Assembly (NCBI GenBank): GCA_028291445.1
Contig: JAQGIA010000336.1
Coordinates: 1-5,672 of the forward strand
Source of the DNA: Belnapia sp.
GTDB taxonomy: Bacteria > Pseudomonadota > Alphaproteobacteria > Acetobacterales > Acetobacteraceae
Length of the DNA: 5,672 bases
Direction: 5' to 3'
Part shown: piece by piece, positions 1-5,206 of the stretch
Layout: each line of letters starts with the position of its first letter
How positions within the stretch are numbered: the stretch's first letter is position 1
Position numbers and translations under genes: made by a program
The notes under the pieces: model-generated
The model's input: the letters and a program-made list of their open reading frames with translations, nothing else
Told to the model about the DNA's origin: nothing
The model's database searches: none

Positions 1-99
1 GTCTGCGGCGGGAATTGCGACCCGGGCAGCGTGGCGGGTTAGCGCGCGAGCGTCCGAGGCGGCATCGCCGAAGGGCCTGAATCAGCCGACAAAACAACA
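1..99. other. Left edge, no supported gene
   Basis: I see no gene that can be defended here. One plus-strand frame is open from base 2 to a stop at about 110, so the tail of a gene entering from the left cannot be excluded, but its translation (Ala/Arg-rich, no motif) is unconvincing. The only clear signal is the A-rich run at about 89-99, which belongs to the terminator of the minus-strand gene to the right. Confidence 0.4.
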
Positions 100-147
100 G
101 GCTGGACCATGATCGGCGCTGCTATCGGCGCGGATCATGGTCCAGCC
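88..147 (-). terminator. Intrinsic terminator of uppP
   Basis: Bases 100-114 (GGCTGGACCATGATC) and 133-147 (GATCATGGTCCAGCC) form a perfect 15-bp inverted repeat around an 18-nt loop. Read on the minus strand, the hairpin begins 9 nt after the uppP stop codon and is followed at once by TGTTGTTTTGTC (bases 99 down to 88), a T-rich tail. Stem plus T-rich tail on this strand is the standard Rho-independent terminator arrangement. On the plus strand the tail is missing, so it should act mainly in the uppP direction. The loop is longer than usual. Confidence 0.78.
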
Positions 148-156
148 CTCACGGCG

Positions 157-960
157 TCAGTGCACCGCCAGCCAGGCCAGCATGAAGGTGCCGAGGATGA
201 TGCGGTACCAGCCGAAGGGGGTGAAGCCGATCCGGCCGATCACCGAGAGCACCCAGCGCACCGTGACCAGCGCCACGACGAAGGCGGCGACGAAGCCGAT
301 CGCGATCTGGCCGAGGCCATCGGTGCCGATCTCATCCCGGACCTTGAACAGGCTATAGGCGCTGGCCGCCAGCATGGTCGGGATGGCGAGGATGAAGCTG
401 AACTCCGCCGCCACCTTGCGGTCCACGCCCAGCAGCAGGGCGGTGATGATGGTGGCGCCCGAGCGCGAGGTGCCGGGGATCATCGCCAGCGCCTGGCCGA
501 AGCCGACCAGCAGGGCCGAAAGCGGGCCGATCTCGGGCACCGAATGAATGGTCGGCGCCGGCCGGGCGCGCTCGATCAGGATGATGGCGACGCCGCCGAT
601 GATCAGCGCGCAGGAGACGACCCAGGGGTTGAACAGCACCTCGGTGATCGTCTTGTGCAGCGTCGCGCCGAGCACCATCGCCGGCAGGAAGGCCAGCAGG
701 ATATTGGTGACGTAGAAGCGCTCCCGGCCCGGGCGCCACATCCGGCTCACCAGGCCCAGCAGCAGGTCCCGGTAGATCCAGATCACCGCCAGGATGGCGC
801 CGAGCTGGATCGAGATTTCGAAGACCTTCCCCGGCGGGCCTTTGAAGCCGATCAGCGAACCGAACAGGATGAGGTGGCCGGTCGAGGAGATCGGCAGGAA
901 TTCGGTCAGGCCTTCCAGCACGCCCATGGCGAGGGCGGCGAGCAGATCGGCGAAATTCAT
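157..960 (-). CDS. uppP: Undecaprenyl-diphosphatase UppP (BacA family)
   Basis: This 267-residue integral inner-membrane protein should dephosphorylate undecaprenyl diphosphate to undecaprenyl phosphate, recycling the lipid carrier for peptidoglycan and other envelope polymers; in this family overexpression gives bacitracin resistance. Seen in the sequence: the first signature EGLTEFLPISSTGH (residues 16-29, matching the catalytic ExxxE, Ser and His of Escherichia coli UppP) and the second signature PGTSRSGAT (162-170, with the essential Arg at 166). Several hydrophobic segments follow, including about 86-100, 113-130, 185-203, 218-236 and 252-266. Length is normal for the family. The start is set by homology: MNFADLLAALAMGVLEG is the usual N-terminus, with a GGAG about 12 nt upstream, somewhat far for a ribosome site. 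It lies 127 bp downstream of the aminopeptidase gene, so it may be read from that transcript or from an unrecognised promoter in the gap. Confidence 0.96.
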   Translation of the reverse strand: MNFADLLAALAMGVLEGLTEFLPISSTGHLILFGSLIGFKGPPGKVFEISIQLGAILAVIWIYRDLLLGLVSRMWRPGRERFYVTNILLAFLPAMVLGATLHKTITEVLFNPWVVSCALIIGGVAIILIERARPAPTIHSVPEIGPLSALLVGFGQALAMIPGTSRSGATIITALLLGVDRKVAAEFSFILAIPTMLAASAYSLFKVRDEIGTDGLGQIAIGFVAAFVVALVTVRWVLSVIGRIGFTPFGWYRIILGTFMLAWLAVH

Positions 961-1087
961 GGGATGAAGGTGCTCCGGTGGCGGCGCGGGTGGCTATAGC
1001 GGCGGGGATGGGGGCTTGGGTAGCGGGTGACGTGGCCGCGACGGGTCCGGCCTCCGGTTCGGCCCCCTAGCTTCAGGCCTCCCCGCT
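961..1087 (-). other. Gap between map and uppP
   Basis: These 127 bp separate the map stop from the uppP start. The gap holds a GGAG ahead of uppP, a GCTATAGC palindrome at 993-1000 that resembles a -10 element only loosely, and no matching -35. No T-tailed hairpin is seen after map, so read-through into uppP is plausible. Part of a short direct repeat described separately lies at its right end. Confidence 0.4.
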
Positions 1088-1093
1088 TCAGGC
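1070..1093. repeat. 15-bp-period direct repeat over the map stop
   Basis: GCTTCAGGC occurs at 1070-1078 and 1085-1093. On the minus strand each copy reads GCCTGAAGC. The right copy supplies the last Ala codon and TGA stop of map. Because the period is 15 bp (five codons), the left copy places a second TGA in the same frame. It looks like a small tandem duplication; no function is claimed. Confidence 0.6.
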
Positions 1094-1882
1094 TTGGCCG
1101 GGCAGGTCGGCGGGCGAAAGGGTGAAGATCTCGCAGCCCGTCGCGGTCACCCCGACACTATGCTCGAACTGCGCGGAAAGGCTCCGGTCGCGGGTCACGG
1201 CGGTCCACCCGTCACTCAGGACCTTCACCTCCGGGCGCCCCGCATTCACCATGGGCTCGACCGTCAGGAACATCCCGGGCCGCAGCTTCGGCCCGTCCCC
1301 CGGGCGGCCGTAGTTCAGGACATCCGGCGCGTCGTGGTAGACCCGCCCCAGGCCATGGCCGCAGAAGTCGCGGACGACGCTGAAGCGTTCCGCCTCGACG
1401 TGCCGCTGGATGGCGAAGCCGACGTCCCCGAGCGTCGCCCCTGGGCGGATCGCCGCGATGCCGCGCATCATGGCCGCATGGGTCACGTCCATCAGGCGCC
1501 TTGCCCGGGTGCCGACCTGGCCGACCTCGTACATGCGGCTGCTGTCGCCATGCCAGCCGTCGAGGATCACCGCCAGATCGATGTTGAGGATGTCGCCCTC
1601 CGCCAGCCGCCGCTCGCCGGGGATGCCGTGGCAGACCACGTGGTTGAGCGAGATGCAGGTGGCATGGGCATAACCACGGTAGCCCAGCGAGGCCGGCGTG
1701 GCCCCGTGGTCCAGCACGAATTCATGGACGATGCGGTCCAGCTCGGCCGTGGTGATGGCCTCCCGGACATGCGCGGCGATCATATCGAGCGCGGCCGCGA
1801 CAAGCCGGCCCGCGGCCCGCATCCCGGCGAAATCCGCCGGGGCGTGCAGCTTGATGCTGCGGCGAAGGGTGGACTCGTTCAT
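1088..1882 (-). CDS. map: Type I methionine aminopeptidase
   Basis: This 264-residue cytosolic metallopeptidase should remove the initiator Met from nascent proteins with a small second residue. The pita-bread fold motifs are complete: substrate His85 in CHGIPG, and metal ligands Asp102 (NID), Asp113 (HGD), His176 (FCGHG), Glu209 (VEP) and Glu240 (FEH), with the same 11-residue Asp-Asp spacing as in E. coli MetAP. There is no N-terminal zinc-finger extension. The frame is open to 1999, but the family N-terminus fits MNESTLRRSIKLHAP at 1882, and the longer form would overlap the tetR gene with unrelated sequence. The ribosome site is weak (GGGA 7 nt upstream). It starts 37 bp after the tetR stop and may share its transcript. 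SLGYRGYAHATCISLNHVV differs from the usual alphaproteobacterial LNYRGFPKSICTSINHVV, so it may be a second copy rather than the housekeeping enzyme. Confidence 0.93.
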   Translation of the reverse strand: MNESTLRRSIKLHAPADFAGMRAAGRLVAAALDMIAAHVREAITTAELDRIVHEFVLDHGATPASLGYRGYAHATCISLNHVVCHGIPGERRLAEGDILNIDLAVILDGWHGDSSRMYEVGQVGTRARRLMDVTHAAMMRGIAAIRPGATLGDVGFAIQRHVEAERFSVVRDFCGHGLGRVYHDAPDVLNYGRPGDGPKLRPGMFLTVEPMVNAGRPEVKVLSDGWTAVTRDRSLSAQFEHSVGVTATGCEIFTLSPADLPGQA

Positions 1883-1919
1883 CGGCAATCCCGGAGGTTC
1901 GGAGGCAATGGGGGCACCT

Positions 1920-2558
1920 TCATGCGACGGCCACGGGCCGCGGGCCCCTGGCAGCGTGGCGGTCATGGGCAGGCGTGACGGCCAGCGGCATTCCGGCATG
2001 GAGTTCGGCGATCATCCGCGCGGCAAAGGGCGGCAGCGTGCCGCCCCGCACGAGATGGGGGCGAAGGATGGCGACCGGCGCGTCGAAGATCAGGAATTTG
2101 GCGCGGGCCAGTTCCTCATCGCGGCTGGCGCCATCCCCGGCGACGGCGACGCAGGCACGGAAGGCCGCATCGAACTCATCCTCCAGCCGCTCCAGCGCCT
2201 CCCGCAGCGGCGCCGGCGGCGGGGTATCCTCGAAGAGGGCGACCGGCTCATGCAGGAGCAGGAAACGGGCGCGCCGCTCGTCCGCCATGGCCCAGGGCAG
2301 GATGGCCAGGGCGGCCTCGCGCGGGCGGCCCTGGTGCAGCAGGGGCGTCAGCACCCTGGTGAAGGAGGCATAGGCGGCATTCCAGGCGGTGCCGAGGACG
2401 GCGGCGCGGGATTCGAAGCGGTGGTAGATCGAGCCGGTGGGAGCGCCGACCCGGCGGGCGATGGCCTGCATGGTGGCGGCGGCGGGGCCGCCCTCGGCGA
2501 CCAGTGCCATCGCCGCCTGGATGAAGTCGTCCTCGGAGAAGCGCGCCGTCCTGACCAT
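1920..2558 (-). CDS. TetR/AcrR-family transcriptional regulator
   Basis: This 212-residue protein is a probable ligand-responsive DNA-binding repressor. Residues 8-54 form the N-terminal TetR domain: helix 1 FSEDDFIQAAMALVAEGG, then a helix-turn-helix around MQAIARRVGAPTGSIYHRF (30-48), with the characteristic GSIYHRF recognition-helix end. The C-terminal part (about 60-190) is helical and variable as expected for the ligand and dimer domain, and its ligand cannot be read from sequence. The last 20 or so residues, rich in His, Arg, Pro and Ala, look unstructured. The start ATG has no Shine-Dalgarno sequence (ATTCTAATTACC precedes it), so the message may be leaderless or nearly so. It is divergent from the PRISE-type reductase gene across 211 bp containing a repeat, the usual arrangement for a TetR repressor controlling its neighbour and itself. 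Which genes it controls is inference. Confidence 0.9.
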   Translation of the reverse strand: MVRTARFSEDDFIQAAMALVAEGGPAAATMQAIARRVGAPTGSIYHRFESRAAVLGTAWNAAYASFTRVLTPLLHQGRPREAALAILPWAMADERRARFLLLHEPVALFEDTPPPAPLREALERLEDEFDAAFRACVAVAGDGASRDEELARAKFLIFDAPVAILRPHLVRGGTLPPFAARMIAELHAGMPLAVTPAHDRHAARGPRPVAVA

Positions 2559-2594
2559 GGTAATTAGAATGCACGTTTTAGAATGTGGTGTCTA
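2552..2594. promoter_or_regulatory. Candidate tetR promoter/operator island
   Basis: This AT-rich patch stands out from the GC-rich surroundings and touches the tetR start codon. TTAGAATG occurs twice as a direct repeat, at 2564-2571 and 2578-2585, with a 14-bp period. The segment TAGAATGCACGTTTTA between them is also a loose palindrome (5 of 7 pairs). On the minus strand TAGACA (2594-2589) resembles a -35, and TCTAAT (2568-2563) a -10, but their 20-bp spacing is too long for confidence. On the plus strand TAGAAT occurs twice as a -10-like hexamer without a good -35. Binding by the adjacent TetR is an inference from position. Confidence 0.45.
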
Positions 2595-2769
2595 CTTGGG
2601 TTGGGACGCATCGGCGACGCGGCGACCGAGCTGGCCGCGTGCCTCGGCACGGGTTCTCGCTGCGGCAAGGCTGGGCACCCTAAGGTGACCATGGTCCCGA
2701 AGGCTGCCTTCTAGCCCGGCCGGGCGCCGGCACCCACCTGCCGGACAGCAGCAAACGGAGCGCGGCGGC
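2595..2769 (+). promoter_or_regulatory. Upstream region and ribosome site of the reductase
   Basis: This stretch precedes the PRISE-type reductase. GGAG at 2757-2760 lies 9 nt before the ATG and supports the start at 2770. The palindrome GACCATGGTC is at 2687-2696, and TGACCATGGT (2686-2695) repeats exactly at 2552-2561 over the tetR start. No convincing -35/-10 pair is seen, so the transcription start is unknown; if it lies in the AT-rich island, the leader would be about 180 nt. A seven-codon ATG frame at 2691-2714 exists but has no supporting evidence. Confidence 0.4.
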
Positions 2770-3834
2770 ATGGCGGAATCGGCATTGGTGGTGGGCGTCA
2801 GCGGGATCGTGGGCAATGCCCTGGCACGGCACCTCGTGGGACAGGGCTGGGAGGTCGCCGGCCTGGCGCGGCGGCCCTCGGCCGATATCCCCGGGCTTCG
2901 CCCGGTAGCGGCGGACCTGCTCGAACCGGCCGGGCTGGGGAAGGCGCTCGATGGGCTGCGGCCCAGCCATGTCTTCATCACCACCTGGATGCGGCAGCCG
3001 ACCGAGGCGGAGAATATCCGGGTCAATGCCGCCATGGTGCGGAACCTGCTGGAAGCCACCGGCAGGGCCGGCTCAGTGCGGCATGTCGGGCTGGTGACCG
3101 GGCTGAAGCACTACCTCGGCCCCTTCGAGGCCTATGGCAAAGGCAGCCTGCCGGCGACGCCCTTCCGCGAGGAGCAGCCGCGGCTCGATATCGAGAATTT
3201 CTACTATGCGCAGGAGGACGAGGTCTTCGCCGCCGCCCGGCGCGACGGCTTCGGCTGGAGCGTGCACCGGCCGCATACCATCATCGGCCATGCGGTCGGC
3301 AATGCGATGAACATGGGGACCACCCTGGCGGCCTATGCGACGCTTTGCCGGGAGACCGGGTGGCCCTTCGTCTTCCCAGGCTCGGCGATGCAGTGGAATG
3401 GGCTGACCGACATGACCGATGCCCGGCTGCTGGCCCGCCACCTGACCTGGGCGGCGACCACGCCGGCGGCGCGCGACCTGGCCTTCAACGTGGTGAACGG
3501 CGACGTCTTCCGCTGGAGCTGGATGTGGGGCCGCATCGCCGGCTGGTTCGGGCTGGAGCCGGCACCCTTCCCGGCCGAGGTGACGCCGCTGGAAGGGCAA
3601 TTGGCCGATGCCGGCCCGATCTGGGCGGAGATCGCCCGGCGCCATGGGCTGGTGGAGCCGGACCTGGGGCGGGTCGCCTCGGCCTGGCATACCGATGCGG
3701 ACCTTGGCCGGCCGATCGAGGTGGTGACGGATATGGGCCGCAGCCGGAAGCTGGGCTTCCTCGACTACCAGGCGACGGACGAGAGCTTCTTCGAGCTGTT
3801 CGCGCGGCTGCGGGAAGCGCGGGTGATTCCGTAG
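2770..3834 (+). CDS. PRISE-type SDR, probable NADPH enone reductase
   Basis: This 354-residue atypical short-chain dehydrogenase belongs with plant progesterone 5-beta-reductase and iridoid synthase, which reduce the C=C bond of activated enones with NADPH. Seen: the nucleotide-binding loop GVSGIVGN (9-16) on the first strand; ARRP (33-36), whose two Arg residues favour NADPH; TGLKHYLGPFE (110-120) with Lys113; NFYYAQED (143-150) with Tyr145; WSVHRP (163-168); and FNVVNGDVFRW (239-249). The 32-residue Lys-Tyr spacing equals that of Lys147 and Tyr179 as I recall them in the Digitalis enzyme. The usual SDR YxxxK motif is absent, as expected. The C-terminus RLREARVIP also resembles plant members, so it appears full length. 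GGAG 9 nt upstream fixes the start. It is divergent from tetR, which probably represses it. The natural substrate is unknown; small enones or enals are the family expectation. Automated annotation would probably say only NAD-dependent epimerase/dehydratase. Confidence 0.9.
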   Translation: MAESALVVGVSGIVGNALARHLVGQGWEVAGLARRPSADIPGLRPVAADLLEPAGLGKALDGLRPSHVFITTWMRQPTEAENIRVNAAMVRNLLEATGRAGSVRHVGLVTGLKHYLGPFEAYGKGSLPATPFREEQPRLDIENFYYAQEDEVFAAARRDGFGWSVHRPHTIIGHAVGNAMNMGTTLAAYATLCRETGWPFVFPGSAMQWNGLTDMTDARLLARHLTWAATTPAARDLAFNVVNGDVFRWSWMWGRIAGWFGLEPAPFPAEVTPLEGQLADAGPIWAEIARRHGLVEPDLGRVASAWHTDADLGRPIEVVTDMGRSRKLGFLDYQATDESFFELFARLREARVIP

Positions 3835-3849
3835 GCCACGCGGTATTGC

Positions 3850-3881
3850 CTGTCCGCCTCCCTTTGTTCGGAGGCGGACAG
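3850..3881. terminator. Perfect 12-bp hairpin between convergent genes
   Basis: CTGTCCGCCTCC (3850-3861) and GGAGGCGGACAG (3870-3881) pair perfectly around an 8-nt loop, CTTTGTTC. The stem sits in the centre of the convergent gap: 15 bp after the reductase stop on the plus strand and 14 bp after the cupin stop on the minus strand. That position suggests a shared bidirectional terminator or 3'-end stabiliser. Neither side has a T-tract, so it is not a canonical intrinsic terminator. Confidence 0.6.
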
Positions 3882-3895
3882 CGACGGCGTGGGGC

Positions 3896-4294
3896 TCAAG
3901 TGCCGCGATACTGCGCGTCGCTCACCTGTTCCATCCATGTCACCGCCTTGCCGTCCAACTGTTCCTGGATTGCGATATGGGTCATGGCCGTGGTCGGGGC
4001 CGCGCCGTGCCAGTGCTTCTCGCCCGGCTCGAACCGGACGACGTCACCCGGCCTGATCTCCTCGATCGGCTCACCCTCCCGCTGAACCAGGCCACAGCCG
4101 AAGGTGACGATCAGCGTCTGGCCGAGCGGATGCGTATGCCAGGCCGTGCGGGCACCCGGCTCGAAGGTGACGGCCGCCCCCGCCGTTCGCGCCGGATCGG
4201 GCGCGGTGAAAAGCGGGTCGATCCGCACGGTTCCGGTGAACCAGTCGGCCGGTCCCACCGCCGACGGCTGCGACCCGCTGCGCTTGATCTGCAT
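3896..4294 (-). CDS. Small cupin, hydroxynitrile-lyase-like
   Basis: This 132-residue single-domain cupin closely resembles the manganese-dependent (R)-selective hydroxynitrile lyase of Granulicella tundricola (GtHNL), which adds HCN to aldehydes and cleaves cyanohydrins. Seen: [14 protein letters not shown] (47-60) with metal ligands His53, His55 and Gln59, and [11 protein letters not shown] (90-100) with His94 and His96. His106, Gln110, Ala40 and Val42 fall at the same numbers I recall for the GtHNL pocket. Gln59 replaces the Glu of the classical cupin motif, as in GtHNL. The start at 4294 has AAGGA 8 nt upstream (4303-4307) and gives the family N-terminus MQIKRSGSQ; the frame extends further upstream only through the SDR gene in the wrong phase. 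It begins 23 bp after the SDR stop and is probably the second gene of that operon. The cupin fold is certain; lyase activity is inference, as many such cupins have no known physiological substrate. Confidence 0.92.
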   Translation of the reverse strand: MQIKRSGSQPSAVGPADWFTGTVRIDPLFTAPDPARTAGAAVTFEPGARTAWHTHPLGQTLIVTFGCGLVQREGEPIEEIRPGDVVRFEPGEKHWHGAAPTTAMTHIAIQEQLDGKAVTWMEQVSDAQYRGT

Positions 4295-4302
4295 GCGACC
4301 TG

Positions 4303-4307
4303 TCCTT
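4303..4307 (-). promoter_or_regulatory. Ribosome binding site of the cupin gene
   Basis: AAGGA on the minus strand, 8 nt before the ATG at 4294, lies wholly inside the 23-bp SDR-cupin gap. It decides the cupin start and shows that the cupin is translated independently, although it is probably on the SDR message. Confidence 0.7.
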
Positions 4308-4317
4308 CCCTGTGATG

Positions 4318-5073
4318 TTAAAGCGACCACCCGCCATCGACCGCGATCGACGCACCGGTGACGAAGGCGCCCAGGTCGGCGCTCATCCATAGCACGGCGT
4401 CCGCGATTTCCTGCGGCTTGCCCAGCCGTCCGACCGGTTCGAGGTCGATCGCCTTCTGAATGTCGCCGCCGGTGAAGCGGTCCATCATCGGGGTCTCGAT
4501 ATTGCCGGGGAGGATGGCGTTCACCCGGATGTTCGACTTGGCATAATCGAGCGCGGCCGACTTGGTCAGGCCGATGATGGCATGCTTGGAGGCGGCATAG
4601 GCGGCCCCGCCGGCCACCCCCCGGACGCCGGCCCCCGAGGAGGTGTTGATGACCACGCCGCCGCCCTGCCGGACCATCTGCGCCAATTCGTGCTTCATGC
4701 AGACGAAGGTGCCGCGCAGGTTGATGCCGAGGATGCGGTCCCATTCGGCCAGCTCGATCTCGGCGACGGGCGAGGCCTTGTTCTCGACGCCGGCGTTGTT
4801 GAAGGCGATGTCGAGCCGGCCGAAGGCTTCGACCGTGCGCGCGACCGCCGCCTCGACCTGCCCCGGCTCGGCGACGTCGCAGGCGATGGCCAGCACCTTG
4901 CCGCCCGCCGCCCTGATCGCCTCGGCGGTGTCACGCAACGCAGCCTCGCTGCGGTCCAGGATGGCGACGCGGGCGCCTTCGGCGGCGAAGGCGACCGCGG
5001 TCGCGCGCCCGATGCCGCTGGCGGCGCCGGTGACGAAGGCGACCTTGCCGGTGAAGCGATGAGGGTCAGGCAT
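4318..5073 (-). CDS. Classical SDR-family oxidoreductase
   Basis: This 251-residue cytosolic NAD(P)-dependent alcohol/ketone oxidoreductase has every classical SDR landmark: cofactor loop TGAASGIG (15-22), Asp40 after the second strand (AILD), which favours NAD(H) over NADP(H), CDV with Asp66, NNAG (92-95), Asn118, catalytic Ser146, Tyr159 and Lys163 (YAASK), LPGNIETPM (188-196), and the C-terminal [11 protein letters not shown] (238-248). Length is typical. The frame is open to 5163, but the start at 5073 ([16 protein letters not shown]) matches the family; the extra 30 residues are Arg/Pro-rich and unlike SDRs. Its ribosome site is poor (AAGG 12 nt upstream). It lies 133 bp downstream of the LysR gene and 23 bp upstream of the cupin gene, so LysR control of an SDR-cupin operon is plausible. 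The substrate cannot be told from sequence. Confidence 0.93.
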   Translation of the reverse strand: MPDPHRFTGKVAFVTGAASGIGRATAVAFAAEGARVAILDRSEAALRDTAEAIRAAGGKVLAIACDVAEPGQVEAAVARTVEAFGRLDIAFNNAGVENKASPVAEIELAEWDRILGINLRGTFVCMKHELAQMVRQGGGVVINTSSGAGVRGVAGGAAYAASKHAIIGLTKSAALDYAKSNIRVNAILPGNIETPMMDRFTGGDIQKAIDLEPVGRLGKPQEIADAVLWMSADLGAFVTGASIAVDGGWSL

Positions 5074-5171
5074 GGGGAGGGCGCACCTTGTTCCTGGGGT
5101 GGCGGGGTATTGCCCGACTGATATGGGCCGCACCGGCCGGGGGATGAGCCGCCGCTGCCTCAACGGGGTGA

Positions 5172-5184
5172 TGAGCCCGGCTCA
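5172..5184. promoter_or_regulatory. T-N11-A inverted repeat, possible LysR box
   Basis: TGAGCCCGGCTCA is a perfect inverted repeat (6-bp arms around one base) and fits the T-N11-A consensus of LysR-type operators. It lies 98 bp upstream of the SDR start and 22 bp past the lysR stop, a suitable place for control of the SDR-cupin pair. The single-base centre makes it a poor RNA hairpin but a good dyad for a protein dimer. No clear -35/-10 pair is seen between it and the SDR gene. Such short GC palindromes can arise by chance in this DNA. Confidence 0.4.
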
Positions 5185-5206
5185 CCGCACGCCGGCGACG
5201 CCCGCA

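Noticed and set aside
100..147. 15-bp inverted repeat as an insertion-sequence end or operator
   Set aside because: Its position 9 nt after the uppP stop and the T-rich tail on the same strand explain it better as a terminator; no transposase or target duplication is present.
109..999. 296-codon open frame opposite uppP
   Set aside because: Its product is rich in Asp, Gly, Arg, His and Gln with no motif, typical of the antisense frame of a GC-rich gene; uppP on the other strand has clear catalytic motifs. The same holds for the long plus-strand frames at 1094-1978 and 1698-2567.
993..1021. GCTATAGC as a uppP promoter -10
   Set aside because: No recognisable -35 lies at the right distance and the match to the consensus is weak.
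1883..1999. Longer N-terminus for methionine aminopeptidase
   Set aside because: It would overlap the tetR coding end and adds low-complexity sequence not typical of the family; the fit begins at the Met at 1882.
2691..2714. Seven-codon upstream frame ahead of the PRISE reductase as a leader peptide
   Set aside because: Only a short ATG-to-TAG frame with a crowded AGG; no attenuator structure or codon bias supports it.
3896..4744. 282-codon frame that would fuse extra N-terminal sequence to the cupin
   Set aside because: The upstream part is an out-of-phase reading of the SDR gene. The cupin family N-terminus and a good ribosome site place the start at 4294.
5074..5163. Longer N-terminus for the SDR
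   Set aside because: The 30 extra residues are Arg/Pro-rich and precede the normal short SDR N-terminus; no better ribosome site supports them.
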